From Anaeramoeba flamelloides (Eukaryota; Metamonada; Anaeramoebidae): a stretch of DNA of 64,000 nt. Below are positions 11,842 to 22,675 of this stretch, piece by piece. A program made the translations under genes and the position numbers. The stretch's first letter is position 1; each line of letters begins with the position of its first letter. The notes beneath the pieces are model-generated. The model ran no database searches and was not told the DNA's origin. It was given only the letters and a program-made list of their open reading frames with translations. The stretch covers positions 4,464,001-4,528,000 of the forward strand of contig JANTQA010000060.1 in the NCBI GenBank assembly GCA_027625915.1, given 5' to 3'.

Positions 11842-12636
11842 ATGTTTTCTTCTTTGTTTACAAGATTTCAAACAAAGACATCACCTCACACTGTTCAACC
11901 AAGATTTGTGTCAATTGACAATCCTCGTCTTTTGGACTCAGTCTTTGGCTTTGAAGGATACAAGAAGAATTCGATCTTTGAAAAGCGATTGCTTGTAAAG
12001 CGCATCAAAGAAATTGAAAAAAAGAAAAGAGAATACAAACAAATCAATTTAACAGATCTTGAAATATCAGTCGAAAAACCACAATTACAAATTTCAAAAC
12101 TTGGGTTTGTTGGTTTGATCTCCACAATATTAGGAAACCCATTGATTAATTATATTTCGTATGAGTTGGTGTTACAGAAACATCGATACCTTTATCCCAA
12201 TGTTGAACACAACAGGAGAATGAACTTCTCAAAAACCATACAGTATCTCTCAAATGTAGTGTTAATTGGATCTGGGAAGTTAGCGCTTCAATACAATTAT
12301 GCTCTTGCGATCGATCAAGAGGATGTTTTTCCAAAGTTTCTGAAGGTATGCAGCCTTTATGCCGCTTCCTTATATTCGTTGTTTGACATACCTTTTGTTA
12401 ACAGAAATAGTGAACTGTGGCCAATTGCAGGAAGTATTCAATCATTGGTCGAAATCTCACTCTTCTATGTATCAATTTTGAGGAATATCGTAAAAAAAAT
12501 TACCAATCGAAAGAGGAACAAATCCGCAGAAAAAAGAATTAATGTTGAATTTTCAAACATGATTTCAAAATCAAACAAAAAAACAATTAAAAAAGAATAT
12601 CCTGCAGAAAGATTTCTGACTGTTCCTTTTTGGTGA
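11842..12636 (+). CDS. Unknown protein with hydrophobic segments, possible organelle protein (264 aa)
   Basis: A single exon starts at ATG 11842 and ends at TGA 12634-12636. The first about 20 residues (MFSSLFTRFQTKTSPHTVQP) are Ser/Thr/Arg-rich with no acidic residue, like an import presequence for a mitochondrion-related organelle. Residues about 45-75 are charged and helical. Four hydrophobic stretches follow at about 86-106, 137-158, 168-186 and 195-216, and the C-terminal 45 residues are basic. Codon use and base composition are clearly richer than the flanks, which supports a real gene. I do not recognise the family. Organelle membrane location is inference from the N-terminus and hydrophobicity only. 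Confidence 0.8.
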   Translation: MFSSLFTRFQTKTSPHTVQPRFVSIDNPRLLDSVFGFEGYKKNSIFEKRLLVKRIKEIEKKKREYKQINLTDLEISVEKPQLQISKLGFVGLISTILGNPLINYISYELVLQKHRYLYPNVEHNRRMNFSKTIQYLSNVVLIGSGKLALQYNYALAIDQEDVFPKFLKVCSLYAASLYSLFDIPFVNRNSELWPIAGSIQSLVEISLFYVSILRNIVKKITNRKRNKSAEKRINVEFSNMISKSNKKTIKKEYPAERFLTVPFW

Positions 12637-12830
12637 GGAAAAATTGAAGTCATTAACACGGAAAAATAAAAATTTAGAAACACCTTCTTTCAAAGTAGAG
12701 AAATGTCTTTTCCAAGTATTACCTTAAAAATTTTTTTGTTCTGCATAGATTTCAAAAAAGTGAAGAATAAAGTTTGATCAAGCGCCGCCCAAACTGTATA
12801 AATTATCTGATTAATACACTTTAAGGGGAT
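12637..12830. other. 3' flank of the 264-aa gene
   Basis: Short intergenic stretch; nothing recognised. Confidence 0.5.
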
Positions 12831-12945
12831 ATTGTCTTCCTTGTAGAGTCTAAAATCAAAGTATGTTGCTTATTGAAGATAAAACAAATCAGCCAAATGG
12901 TTCAAATGTCTCTAAAATATCAATTAGTAAAGTCAACAAGTATAA
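12831..12945. repeat. Family E terminal fragment, copy 1
   Basis: It begins TTAAGGGGATATTGTC and continues with TGTAGAGTCTAAAATCAAAG and ATGGTTCAAATGTCTCTAAA. These match in order the terminal regions of the complete element at 42473-43241 and the fragment at 60019. Only one end is recognisable here. Confidence 0.6.
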
Positions 12946-13112
12946 AAGTTGATCCTCATCAATTAAAAATGATACATTGTATTAGAAAAAATGCGAACAA
13001 TTTTTGAAAAAAACTGTCTTTCAAGTCAAATTATTAGGTTGAAATATTAATCTTCAGACTCAAAAATCGACAAATATCTTTCAAAAATTTGTCTCGAAAA
13101 TATAGATTAATT

Positions 13113-13466
13113 CGCAAGTGTAAATATGGAATGTTGTAAAAAATTGAGTTTTTACAATTTTCGAGACAAATCAAGAGCTTCAATCCATTTATCTAAATTT
13201 TGGTACTAGTAAACGAAATGCCGGTTTTGATTTTTGAACTCAAAGGGATTTTCAATATAAAATCGTTTGGTGAATACCAATCTTTTCTTTGAAAAATGAT
13301 TTTTTTTAAAAAATTGAAAGATATTGGAATTGGCCAAACGATTTTTTGATTAAAATTATTACTATTTTATTAAGATAATCAGAAATTATATTTACTATTA
13401 CTAAAATTTGGATAAATAGCATGAAAGTGTTTATTTGTCTTGAAAATTGTAAAAACTCAATTTTTA
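13113..13466. mobile_element. MITE family C, copy 1 (right end eroded)
   Basis: The left arm starts CGCAAGTGTAAATATGGAAT and continues with GAGTTTTTACAATTTTC. The right arm carries the inverted ACTAAAATTTGGATAAAT and TTGTCTTGAAAATTGTAAAA but is cut off at a TTTATTTATTTA run. Copies 2 and 3 are at 17967 and 38308. It is non-coding. Confidence 0.75.
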
Positions 13467-14339
13467 TTTATTTATTTATAGAAAGGAGTAATCAAAGAAA
13501 AATCATCAAATAAAAAAAAAGAGAAGAAGAAAAATAATTAAAATATCTATAAAAAATAAATTTATCATTTTTATGACCAAATAGAAACTATCCACATTCT
13601 GAATACACAGGAGGAGCAAAAAACCGATAGAAAGATTATCAAATAGATAATATTTCCACATTCGGTGATTAATAATTGGTATTCCACTGTCGTTAGGTTT
13701 TTTTTAATTTTAAAGAATAGATTAAAATAATTGATTTTGTTCAATTCTTTTGAATTAAAAAAACCCTAGACACTACCTCTCAGAGTGTGGCAAACGGGGC
13801 ACTAGGTTAATTTTAGATATTTTTTACTATTTTAAGGATTTTTTGTTTTCACTTTATTTTTATTATTTTTTCTTTATTACCTTAAGTTTTCTAACCATAA
13901 GAGCTTTGATAAAAAAATTCCCGACAAGCGCAATAAATTTCATAATTTTAATTAGTCATGTTTAAGAACTCAATTTTTTACAACTTTTCATATTTACCCA
14001 TCATTATAAAAGAATTTTTTCTAAAAAAAAATTAAAATTTGATAATTATTTACTTTTTGATAACTCCACTTATAATAAAAAGTATTGATTAATAAAAGAT
14101 CTTGATCAAAAATTATTTTTTGAGATATTTAACAATTAAAGTTGGAAAATCCAATTTTCCAGGTTTTATTAAGATTTTGAAAAATTTAATAATAAAAAAA
14201 TTGAATATTTTTTTTCACAGTTAAGATGTTATAATCATAAATTTTAATAGTATTTTTAATTTAATAAATCTCTGACAAATGGATAACCAATTATTTGTAC
14301 TATTATGAAATTATTTATTGATATAAATTGAAATTTTTT
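13467..14339. other. Gene-free stretch with a fragment resembling family O
   Basis: About 13690-13770 resembles a short piece of family O (GTTAGGTTTTTTTTAATTTT and, inverted, AATTAAAAAAACCCTAG). Nothing else was recognised. Confidence 0.45.
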
Positions 14340-14545
14340 TTTTTTTTGATTTTCGGTTAGGTTTTTTTTTAATTTTTTAAATAAACAGAAAATTTTCCTA
14401 GAATTTTCTGTTTATTTCAAAAAGTAAAAAAAAAAAACTGGTCACTTTTCGTTAGGTTTGTTTTAATTTTTGAAATGAACAGAAAATTTAAATAAATTCT
14501 CCCTTTATTTCAAAAATTAAAAAAAAAATCGACTATAGGTTTTCC
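14340..14545. repeat. Family O hairpin units (two)
   Basis: Two adjacent palindromic units resemble those at 466-681 and 18728-18908. Each has the T-run, then AAATAAACAGAAAATTT or GAAATGAACAGAAAATTT, its inverted partner, and an A-run. They are separated by TTTTCGTTAGGTTTG and followed by the usual TAGGTTTTCC tail. Confidence 0.6.
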
Positions 14546-15400
14546 TTAATTTAAAAGAATTAAGTAAAATCAGGGATTTTCCTCTATTGATTTGAATTCT
14601 TCTAAATCCCCTTTAAGCTTTCGTTATTTTTTTCTTTATTTGTAAAATCAAGAAAATTTAGATATAAAACAAAAAGCTCGAGAAAAGTTCGTTTAATTTT
14701 TTTTTTCGTTTGGAAAATAAAAAAAAAAATTTTGTATATTTTTTCTTGTAATTTCTGAAAAAAAAAAAAAAAAAAACTAGGCAATCTACAGACACAGAAT
14801 ATTTATCATAAGGAATTTTTTTTTTCTCTATTTTAGTTTAATTAGATGAGTACAGCATTTTCCTAAACTGTTGGTCATTGTCTGTCAAAGTAAATATCCC
14901 CAAATGTAATTAAACTATATTTTATTATTCCGTTTATTTTTAAATTTTCTTACCCCAAAAAAAAAAACCCTTTTTGTCTTGCTAGAGACTTTTAAAAACG
15001 CTGGTTATACTAACAACGATAAATAGATTAGCTTCAGGAATTTGAAGTTCTGGGCTTTAGATTATATTGTAAATAAACTTTATTATTCAAGATGAAAGGG
15101 TAATGAACGTAGCATAATAATATAGAACTTTTTTTTTTTCAATTTTCTTTTTCCATGCTTGTGTCCTCTGTATAGTACTTTGAGAATTAATTCTTTTTTT
15201 TTCTTTTAAATCTAACATTATTGGTTTTTTTACTGATTACTTGGTGAATAAGCAACAAATTTTTACCAAAAAAAGAACAAAAAAATCGATTAAATCTCAA
15301 AAACTTTAAAAAATTCAAATTAAAATAATAAACATTTATTTCACTAATGTATAATAAAGAAGAAGAAAAAGAAGAAGAAGAAGTTGAAAACAATAATATA
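14546..15400. other. Gene-free stretch, 3' flank of the minus-strand gene
   Basis: A/T homopolymers with a GAAGAAGAAGAAG-type run at 15360-15383 just beyond the stop codon of the next gene. No gene was recognised. Confidence 0.5.
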
Positions 15401-16909
15401 TTAACATTCTAAAGGATCATTTATTTCGTTTATTCGCATAAAATCCACATCATTTTGAAAAAAATTTTCAAAATTCTCGTTTATTTGATTTTCGATTAAA
15501 AAATCATTTTTTAAAAATTTCAGGTCTTTTTGAGATATCACGACATTATCCTCTTGTTCGTGATTTATAAATTCAATATCGGCGGTAAGTTCGCCATCCT
15601 TTAACACCTGTTCTGTTTCGATCATAAACAGTTGGTTGATATTATTATAATTGCTCTTGTTGTGTGTCTTTTCTGTTTCTATGTTGTTTTCATTCTCGTC
15701 GTAATCAAAACCAAAAAAGTCTTCATAACCTGAATCGGAATTTGGTGCGTCATAAGCATAAATATCAAAATTTTCAGAATCCAAAAGATGGTTATTTTGT
15801 TCGAATTGTATATTTTGGTGATTATTGTCATTTTCATTTTGATTGTCATTTTCATTTCCATTTTCATTTTCGTTTTCCTTTTTGCTGTTGGACCCAAAGT
15901 AAATTTTCGTTTTGTTTTCTAAATTGTTTGTTGTTGTTTTGGTATTTTCTATCTTTGTATTGACCTTTTTAATTTGGATCTTGCTCGAGTGTAAAAAAGA
16001 TTTCTCTTCCCCAGTCTTGTTATTGTGTGTTTGGAGTTCGTTGTTCTCATTGCCTTGTATGTTTTTCGTGTTTTCAGGACGATTTTGATCTTTTAATTTA
16101 AGTTTAAGTTTGCATTTTGATGCCAATTCTGATTTTAATTTCAACTTTGGTTGTTTTTGAATAAGACTATTACGAGATCTATTTTTGTAGTGCCCTAGCT
16201 TGCATTTTCGTTTGTGTTCATGTTCGTGGCTGTATCCCCTTGTTTTAGTTTTGTTTTTTTTCTTTTGTTGTGGGGAAGAATGCTTGTTTGGCTTTAGATC
16301 AGTCAGAGAAACATTTTCATTTTCAAGATCACTCGCGTCAATTTGGTATTTTCTTTTTCTTCTCTTTTTGCGATATTTGTCCCTTTTGAATTTTCTTTTC
16401 CCCTTTCCCTTTTCTTTTCCTTTTCCTTTTCCTTTTCCTTTTACTTTTACTTTTTCCTTTTCGTTAATTCCCTTTACTTTTCCTTTGCCCTTTTCCTTTC
16501 GTTTCACTTTTCTTTTCTCCTTTTTTAGATCCTCAATCTCTTTCAAATTTGTCAATTTAAATGTGAGCCAATCTCTTGAATAGTATGAACAGTTTTGCAA
16601 ATTGAAATTTTTTTTAAAAAATGTGTTTACGCCTCTTTCAATCGCCCTTCTCGACTTGGTAGTAAGAAACGCCAGGTCTAAAATGCAATCCTTTTGGATT
16701 TTCACCTTGTGTGGGCCATAGAGATACATTTTTTTTGTGTGCCTTTTGATCCAAGTTTTTTCCAGCTGATAGCCATACAACCCCGAGAAGCTTTCAGGCC
16801 GAAGTTTCATCAGTGTTTGGAACCTTGAGTTGTATGATTTCAAAGTCTGAAACTCTTTTTTTATTTTTTCAAGTTCATGATGCGTTTTTAAAAATGCAGA
16901 AATTGACAT
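15401..16909 (-). CDS. Low-complexity basic/Asn-Glu-rich protein, unknown function (502 aa)
   Basis: A single exon starts at an ATG complementary to 16907-16909. Residues 1-125 form a conserved-looking basic domain (KLRPESFSGLYGYQLEKTWI, then KSRRAIERGVNTFF). Residues about 126-193 are a Lys/Gly/Arg tract with KGKGKGKGKEKGKGK-like repeats encoded by a TTTTCC-period microsatellite. Residues about 338-383 are an Asn/Glu repeat. The last 100 residues are acidic. The arrangement of a basic domain, a positive tract and an acidic tail would suit a nuclear nucleic-acid-binding protein, but that is inference. The microsatellite-coded tracts are likely to vary in length between strains. Confidence 0.75.
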   Translation of the reverse strand: MSISAFLKTHHELEKIKKEFQTLKSYNSRFQTLMKLRPESFSGLYGYQLEKTWIKRHTKKMYLYGPHKVKIQKDCILDLAFLTTKSRRAIERGVNTFFKKNFNLQNCSYYSRDWLTFKLTNLKEIEDLKKEKRKVKRKEKGKGKVKGINEKEKVKVKGKGKGKGKEKGKGKRKFKRDKYRKKRRKRKYQIDASDLENENVSLTDLKPNKHSSPQQKKKNKTKTRGYSHEHEHKRKCKLGHYKNRSRNSLIQKQPKLKLKSELASKCKLKLKLKDQNRPENTKNIQGNENNELQTHNNKTGEEKSFLHSSKIQIKKVNTKIENTKTTTNNLENKTKIYFGSNSKKENENENGNENDNQNENDNNHQNIQFEQNNHLLDSENFDIYAYDAPNSDSGYEDFFGFDYDENENNIETEKTHNKSNYNNINQLFMIETEQVLKDGELTADIEFINHEQEDNVVISQKDLKFLKNDFLIENQINENFENFFQNDVDFMRINEINDPLEC

Positions 16910-17966
16910 ATTTTTGGAAAAAAGAAGAAAAAAAAAAATGACTCATGAAGTTACTGTTAATTAACCTGAAAGTAAAATTAACCAAATCTTGGGTTTTTAT
17001 TTCAAACAGTTGTCTAATTCAAACAAGACATTCAAATTACTCTTTTTTTTTTTTTTTACTTGTTTGATTATTTTTAATTAAAGTAAAAAGCCGACCAAAG
17101 TTCACACAAATCCGATCACCATTTCATTTTAGTTTTGAGTTGAATCTTTGGAAATACCAAATTTAATTTTTGTTCATTACTAATGGATTTATTGACAAAT
17201 AAACTCAAGTTTTCAAACTTTGTACTGTCGACTAAACAGGGTGTGGTTCAAAGATGATCAAATTCCAAAAAGTGTTTGTAGGGAATTATTCTTCATTATT
17301 TCGCTTTGAGATTTGAATTTTGGTGAAACAATTGAAAACACGTTTTTTTTTTTTTACTTTTTACCAATTCAACAACTTTTCTCTTTCATCAAAACGTCTC
17401 GGTGGATAATGGGTTTTGTTCAAAAGACAAATCTTGCTCACCACTTGTTATTACTAAAAAAATTTGAAAAGGTTAAAAACCTTGGTTACTGTTAAAAATG
17501 TTAATGGATTATTAAATTGGTGGTTAATTTAGATCACTTCACAAGGTGTGGGATTTGAAGGGTTAGTTCTTGAATTGTCGGCGATCATAATAATTGAAGA
17601 ATTGAATCTCAAAAAATAGTTTGCAAAAAGTGTAAAAATTTCAATTTTATATTAGAGGGTTGATGGGGCTTTGTTATATAAAGTATTGAGAATAAATCAA
17701 AAGTGAGTTTAATTAATAATTCATTCTCATTTTTGTGATGATTATCGAAAAATATAATAATGGACTGAATGATCTTGTTGGAGACTTTTTTTTTGAGTTT
17801 TTCATTATTATCCTTTGAACTGTGACTGGTTTTGAGTGTTTCAAACTAGTAAGTTTCAGAGTTGTTCTCATTAAAAGAGGAATATTGTTAAATGAAATCA
17901 AATACTTTTGTTGGTATTGTGTGCCGAATAAGCAACAAACTTTCATAATTTTAAGGGACTAATACG
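16910..17966. other. 5' flank and gene-free stretch
   Basis: Upstream of the minus-strand gene; only short open frames. TTAAGGGACTAATA at about 17952-17965 resembles the ends of families E and F and directly precedes MITE C copy 2. Confidence 0.45.
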
Positions 17967-18345
17967 CACGTGTAAATATAGAGTGTTGTTATAAAATAGA
18001 GTTTTTACAATTTTCAGAGACAAATAAAGAGCTTCAATACTTATATCTAAATTTTGGTAATAATATTATATATGATTATGTTAATAGACTAATAATAATT
18101 TTAATCAAAAAATCTGTTTGGTGAGTATCAATACCTTCAATTTTTTAAAAAAAATATTAATTTTTCATCAAATGTATTGGTATTTATCCAAACAATTTTA
18201 TATTGAAAATCCCTTTAAGCTCAAAAATAAAAACGTGGGTATCGTGAACTAAACGTGAATTGTGGACAAATATATTTAAGCTCTTTATTTGTCTCTAAAA
18301 TTGCAAAAACTCAATTTTTGACAACATTCTATATTTACACTTCAC
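17967..18345. mobile_element. MITE family C, copy 2
   Basis: The left end CACGTGTAAATATAGAGTGT and the complement of the right end GAAGTGTAAATATAGAATGT start inverted arms that share GAGTTTTTACAATTTTC-type and CTCTTTATTTGTCTC-type sequence. The interior is AT-rich and non-coding, and the length matches copies 1 and 3. Confidence 0.75.
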
Positions 18346-18712
18346 CAGTATGAAAAAATAAAATTGAAAAAAAAAAAGTTAGCCAAAACTACAACTTCAT
18401 TTATCATTTCATCCTTGTTAATCTGATTTATTCACAATATAATCAATATTTCAGTCCTGAAAAATCTTGAGGCTGTTGTATTTATTGTTATACTTAGTAC
18501 TACGATTTTGAAAAGTCTCTAGTCTAGAAAAAAATGTCTATTTTGGTGTAAAAAATTTTCAATGGATGTTACAATGAATTTTCTTTAAACTCAACTTTAG
18601 GATATTTTTTTTGAAGAGATAATAACTAATGGTTTTGAAAACCCTCAACTCACTTCAAAAAACTCAAACACAGGGAAAAAATAACTGATGAAAAATATTG
18701 TGAGTGTCCGTC

Positions 18713-18908
18713 AAGTGCCGTAGAGTGCCTAGCTTTGTTTTACTTTTTGGAATAAACCGAAAATTTCAAAAATTTTCTGTTCATTTCAAAAATTAAAAAA
18801 AACCTAACGAAAGTGTCCGTAGAGTGCCTAGCTTTTTTTTAATTTAAGAAATTAAAAGAAAATTTCAAAAATTTTCTTTTTATTTCTCAAATTAAGAAAA
18901 AGCTAACG
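18713..18908. repeat. Two tandem family O hairpin units of about 97 bp
   Basis: Each unit has a head, GTGCCGTAGAGTGCCTAG (18715-18732) or the near-identical TGTCCGTAGAGTGCCTAG (from about 18814). A palindrome of about 80 bp follows (18728-18808 and 18827-18907), ending in CTAACG. The second palindrome pairs AATTTAAGAAATTAAAAGAA with its complement. The common tail GGTTTTCCAAAATTCAAAA follows. It is the cleanest example of this family in the window. Confidence 0.75.
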
Positions 18909-18989
18909 GCGGTTTTCCAAAATTCAAAATAATTGAGTAAAATCTATGATTTTACTCTATTATTTTAAATTCTGGAAAACCGAACGGTA

Positions 18990-20039
18990 AAATCAAAGAA
19001 AAAATATTTTTTCCAATTTAAAATAACAAAAAATTCTTTAATAGTCCAAATGAATCGTTCCCTGTTTTAAAAATATTCCCCAGATTTAAAATACTTTTAA
19101 AATATAATAAAATGACCTCTTATCTAGAAGCAAAAAAGTTTACAAATTATCAACTAATAAATTGAAACAAAATATTACTGAAAAATTGGATTTTCCAACT
19201 TAAATTGTAAAATATCTTAAAAATATTTTTTGATCAAAGTTCCTTTATTGACTAATAGTTTTTATTCTAATTGAAGTTAGTAAAAAAGGTATAATTAGCA
19301 AATATTTAATTTTTTTTTTCAAAAAATTATTTCATGATCGTGATTAACAAATTTTTTGAGTAACTATATTACTATAATCTTTATTAAAAAGGATACGAGA
19401 ATTTTTAAGTGGTGTGTAACTCTTATCTATTTTTTACACCAAAGGTAATAGAATATTTATTTAGACAGGGATACAATCAAACCCCATCTTCAACGTCACT
19501 TATTAACTTTAGAGAGATGAGTTATCATTTTTTAAAAGAGTTCCTTTTACCATAATTAATTTTCAGTCAAAAGATCCAAATCCTTTTGGTTTTAATTTTT
19601 GAATCTCGAAAAACAATAAGAAAAATTTACAAAAAATGCTCTTTTTAAATAAATATCACCTTTAGTAATTTCTGAGAGTTTTTATGAACAAATAACCTTG
19701 AAGATTTAAATTTTATTTTAAAAGTACATGAAAAATAAATCAAATATTGAATCCTTGAAAATAGTAAAAAAAAAAAAATATTTTATTTTATTCACAATTA
19801 TTCAGTAAATTTCTTGAAATTTAAAAGACTAGGCAATATTCCTTCTCTAATATTAAAAGGGTACAAAAAGAAATATCACTATTAACATTAGTTATTTAAT
19901 AATATTTATATTTTTTTTTTTTATAATTATTAATTTTAATTACTTTTATTTGTTTGAAAATCTTTAAAAAATTGAAAAATAATTCTAAATTCTATTGGTA
20001 CCTTTAAACTTTTTATTGTTAATATCTCACTGAAAAAAA
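18990..20039. other. Gene-free AT-rich stretch
   Basis: Nothing recognised beyond homopolymers. Confidence 0.5.
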
Positions 20040-20650
20040 AAATAAGAATGAGTAATTAATTATTGATTATAAATAATCAAATTAAAAAGTATTTCTTTTA
20101 GTTATAAGTTGAATTTCCCATCTTTTAAAAAGTATTTTGTAAGAATTTATAATTTTATTTGTTTAGTTTTTTTTCGCATATTTATTTATTAAAAAAAAAC
20201 AAGAAAAAAATTGATTACAAAAAATCTTTTGAATCAAAAAATTCTATTTTAAAAGTTAAAAATAATTATTGTAATTTTTTTGAAAACAAGTGAATTTTTT
20301 AAACTGGTGATTTTTAGAACTTAGTGGTTTTATTTTTAAAGTATATTTTGATACACTTCATTGAAAGATAATAAGATTTCAATCTTCTTTTAAAAAGAAA
20401 ATACCCTTTTAATAAACAATCCAAGAATATATTGGAATTTTGAACTTTTTTCTAAAAAGAACGAAAAAATGGATCAAACTTTTAAAAAAAATGTTTCATT
20501 TCTGAAAATAGTTTTAAAAGTAAGTGTGCTATTGTAGAAATTAGTTTTTTTACCACATTTTTAAATTTCAATATGTAGTAATTTTTTTTTGAATTTGCTA
20601 TTAAATTTTCTAAAAGATTTTTTTTTTATGTTTTCTAGTCCTCAAAAGTT
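20040..20650. repeat. Diverged duplication N, copy 1 (partner about 27620-28140)
   Basis: It shares, in the same order, ATCAAATTAAAAAGTATTTC, AAATAATTATTGTA followed by TTTTTTTGAAAA, and a later block around GAACTTTTTTCTAAAAAGAA with the region 27620-28140. Divergence is high and no terminal repeats are evident, so it is probably an old segmental duplication or decayed element. Confidence 0.5.
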
Positions 20651-20897
20651 GTTTAGCTTAATCATGGTTAAATTAAGATTAATTAATAGACATAAATCAG
20701 TGAGATAAAAGCCATCTGGTCCTATAAAATGAGATTTATTAATTTTATTTTTGGGCTCAATTAAACCTAAAATTTTCACAAATTCTATTCAAACCAAAAG
20801 TATCTAAAATTAAAGAATGGGTTGTTTCAAGAAAATTAGTTAATGTTTTTGTTTTTACTTTTGAAAATTTTTGTGATTCTTTTAAAAACTGTTGTTT

Positions 20898-20972
20898 TCA
20901 AATATTGTTTTGTTGTTCCTGGGAAATCTAGTTTAGTAAATAGTGTACTTTCCAAACCAAGAAGTATTTACA
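20898..20972 (+). pseudogene. Possible relic of a GTPase P-loop exon
   Basis: A short open stretch reads VVPGKSSLVNSVLSKPRSIY, which resembles the G1/P-loop region of Era- or dynamin-type GTPases (GxxxxGKSSLxN). The first Gly of the loop is not in the expected place and neither neighbouring exon can be found. At this length chance similarity is possible. Confidence 0.2.
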
Positions 20973-21084
20973 AGAGATCATTTTATCAAATCATTTTTTT
21001 ACGACTTTTCAATCCCAATTACCAAATTTAACAACTATGTTTTGAAAGTGAAATTCAAAGTGTTGTGTGTATTTTTATCAGTGT

Positions 21085-22540
21085 TTGGTGATTGTTAAAT
21101 CTCAAAAATTTTTATTCAGGAAAATCTAAGAAGGAAAAAATGACAATATTTTCTAGATTTGTCGATCATTGTATCAAAAAATGATAAAGAAAGTTGGAAA
21201 AAATTGGTTTTTTGAGAAAATTTCCATCAATATCAATTTTTAAAACCCTTATATACTTTAGATCATTTTCTATGTTTTTTTTTTTTTCATTTCTGAGTTT
21301 AGTTGAGATGCTTTTAAAAATTGTCATAAAATGTCAATCAGGAGAAAAGTGAATTTTTTTGAGCAATAAGCCTTTGTTATTTTAAAACAACAAAGATAAA
21401 TTTTGAATAATGTACCAAAAATTGGTTAGGTATTTGATTATATGTACTAAAATTCACATTTCCTAAAAATGAAAGATAATTTTTTATCAGATGATATCAT
21501 ATTTTTTTTAAGCTACTAATCCCTATTAAATTTTTATACCTAAATTTAATAGAGATCGAGAAAATTTTGTACCAATTACTTAGATTTGAAAGACCCTTTT
21601 GATTTTTAATATTAAACATGTTTCTAGATAAAGGATTCCTTATTTAGAAATTGATCTAAAAAAAATAATAGAGACTAGTCCCTTAAAAAACAAAAAAAAA
21701 TTGACAAAATTTTAACAAATTTAGTCTCACAAGATCCTTTCATGAAAAATTCTTCAAAACCTTTCCCACCAAATATCAACCCAATTGGTCTGGATACAAC
21801 TAATAATGTTTATAATAGAAATGATCCCCACAAAAAAAATGGTATCAAAAAAGTACCAAAAAATTTAAAGTAGGTTTGGCCTCGATTATGTTGTTCCACA
21901 AACAATTCGACACTATCCTCTTATAGATAGTAGGAAATATAATTCAAGTAAAAACAAAAAGAACCAAAAAACAAATTAGAAAAAATTATAATCCCTTTGT
22001 AATAATTGATAAGTTGTTCCAACTCCTACCATGGAAATTTATCAAAAGATAGATTTTTGATTTTCGATTCTGAAAAATTTTTTTATTATCAAACGGTAAA
22101 AGGGTTATTAAAGCTCATCGGAAACTGTAAAATTTATGGTAGAAGATTAAAAATAAGTTATCTATTTTTTGGTTTTAGAAACGACAAACAAATTCTTAAA
22201 AAACTTACACTAAGGTGGATATTCAATTTCCAAAATTGTTAAAATCTCAGGTTTTTATAATTTAAAAACAAAATCGAAAAATGAACTTTCAAGTTTCCAT
22301 GGTTTCTGTGATTTCTGTGGTTCAATAGTTTCTGTGATTTCTGTGATTTCTGTGATTTTGAAAATTAATTTTGTCTTGTTTATTACATAAAAAAACAATT
22401 ATTCTCCAATGGAACTTATAGAAATTTTGATCTCAGGATATGAAAGGAAATTTCTAATCTCAAATGACACTTTTGTTCGATAATAGACAAACAATTTCTA
22501 TTTGTTATAAAAAGTTAAGTGATAACATGGGACTGTTGTA
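21085..22540. repeat. Segmental duplication L, copy 1 (partner about 45275-46560)
   Basis: About 1.4 kb aligns in order with DNA inside the TTC27 intron. Landmarks present in both are ACCTTTCCCAC, GAAATGATCC, ATGTTGTTCCA, AACAAAAAGAACCAAA, TAGAAGATTAAAAA and AAAATCTCAGGTTTTTA. This copy also holds a family F element (21511-21684). It ends shortly before the RCC1-BTB gene at 22676. The open frame at 22006-22242 lies within it and is not preserved in the partner, so I do not call it a gene. Confidence 0.75.
21511..21684. mobile_element. MITE family F, copy 1
   Basis: It begins AGCTACTAATCCCTATTAAA and ends with the inverted AATAGAGACTAGTCCCTTA. The second copy at 31765 lies in the opposite orientation and shares AAGGATTCCTTATTTAGAAA and AGATTTGAAAGACCC (complement there). 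The length is about 175 bp and it is non-coding. Confidence 0.7.
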
Positions 22541-22675
22541 TTAAACACTTCAAGCCCTAGTTCTGAAATCTTTTGTAAGAGTGCAAATACAAGATTTCAA
22601 ATAGAAAATTTATCCGAGAATTTTCTCGTTTTTTGTCATTTTTTGAAACTTTCTATTTTCAATTTTTATTTTGCA

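Noticed and set aside
22006-22242. 78-aa open frame upstream of the RCC1-BTB gene
   Set aside because: It lies in duplication L and the frame is broken by indels in the other copy, so there is no sign of protein-level conservation.
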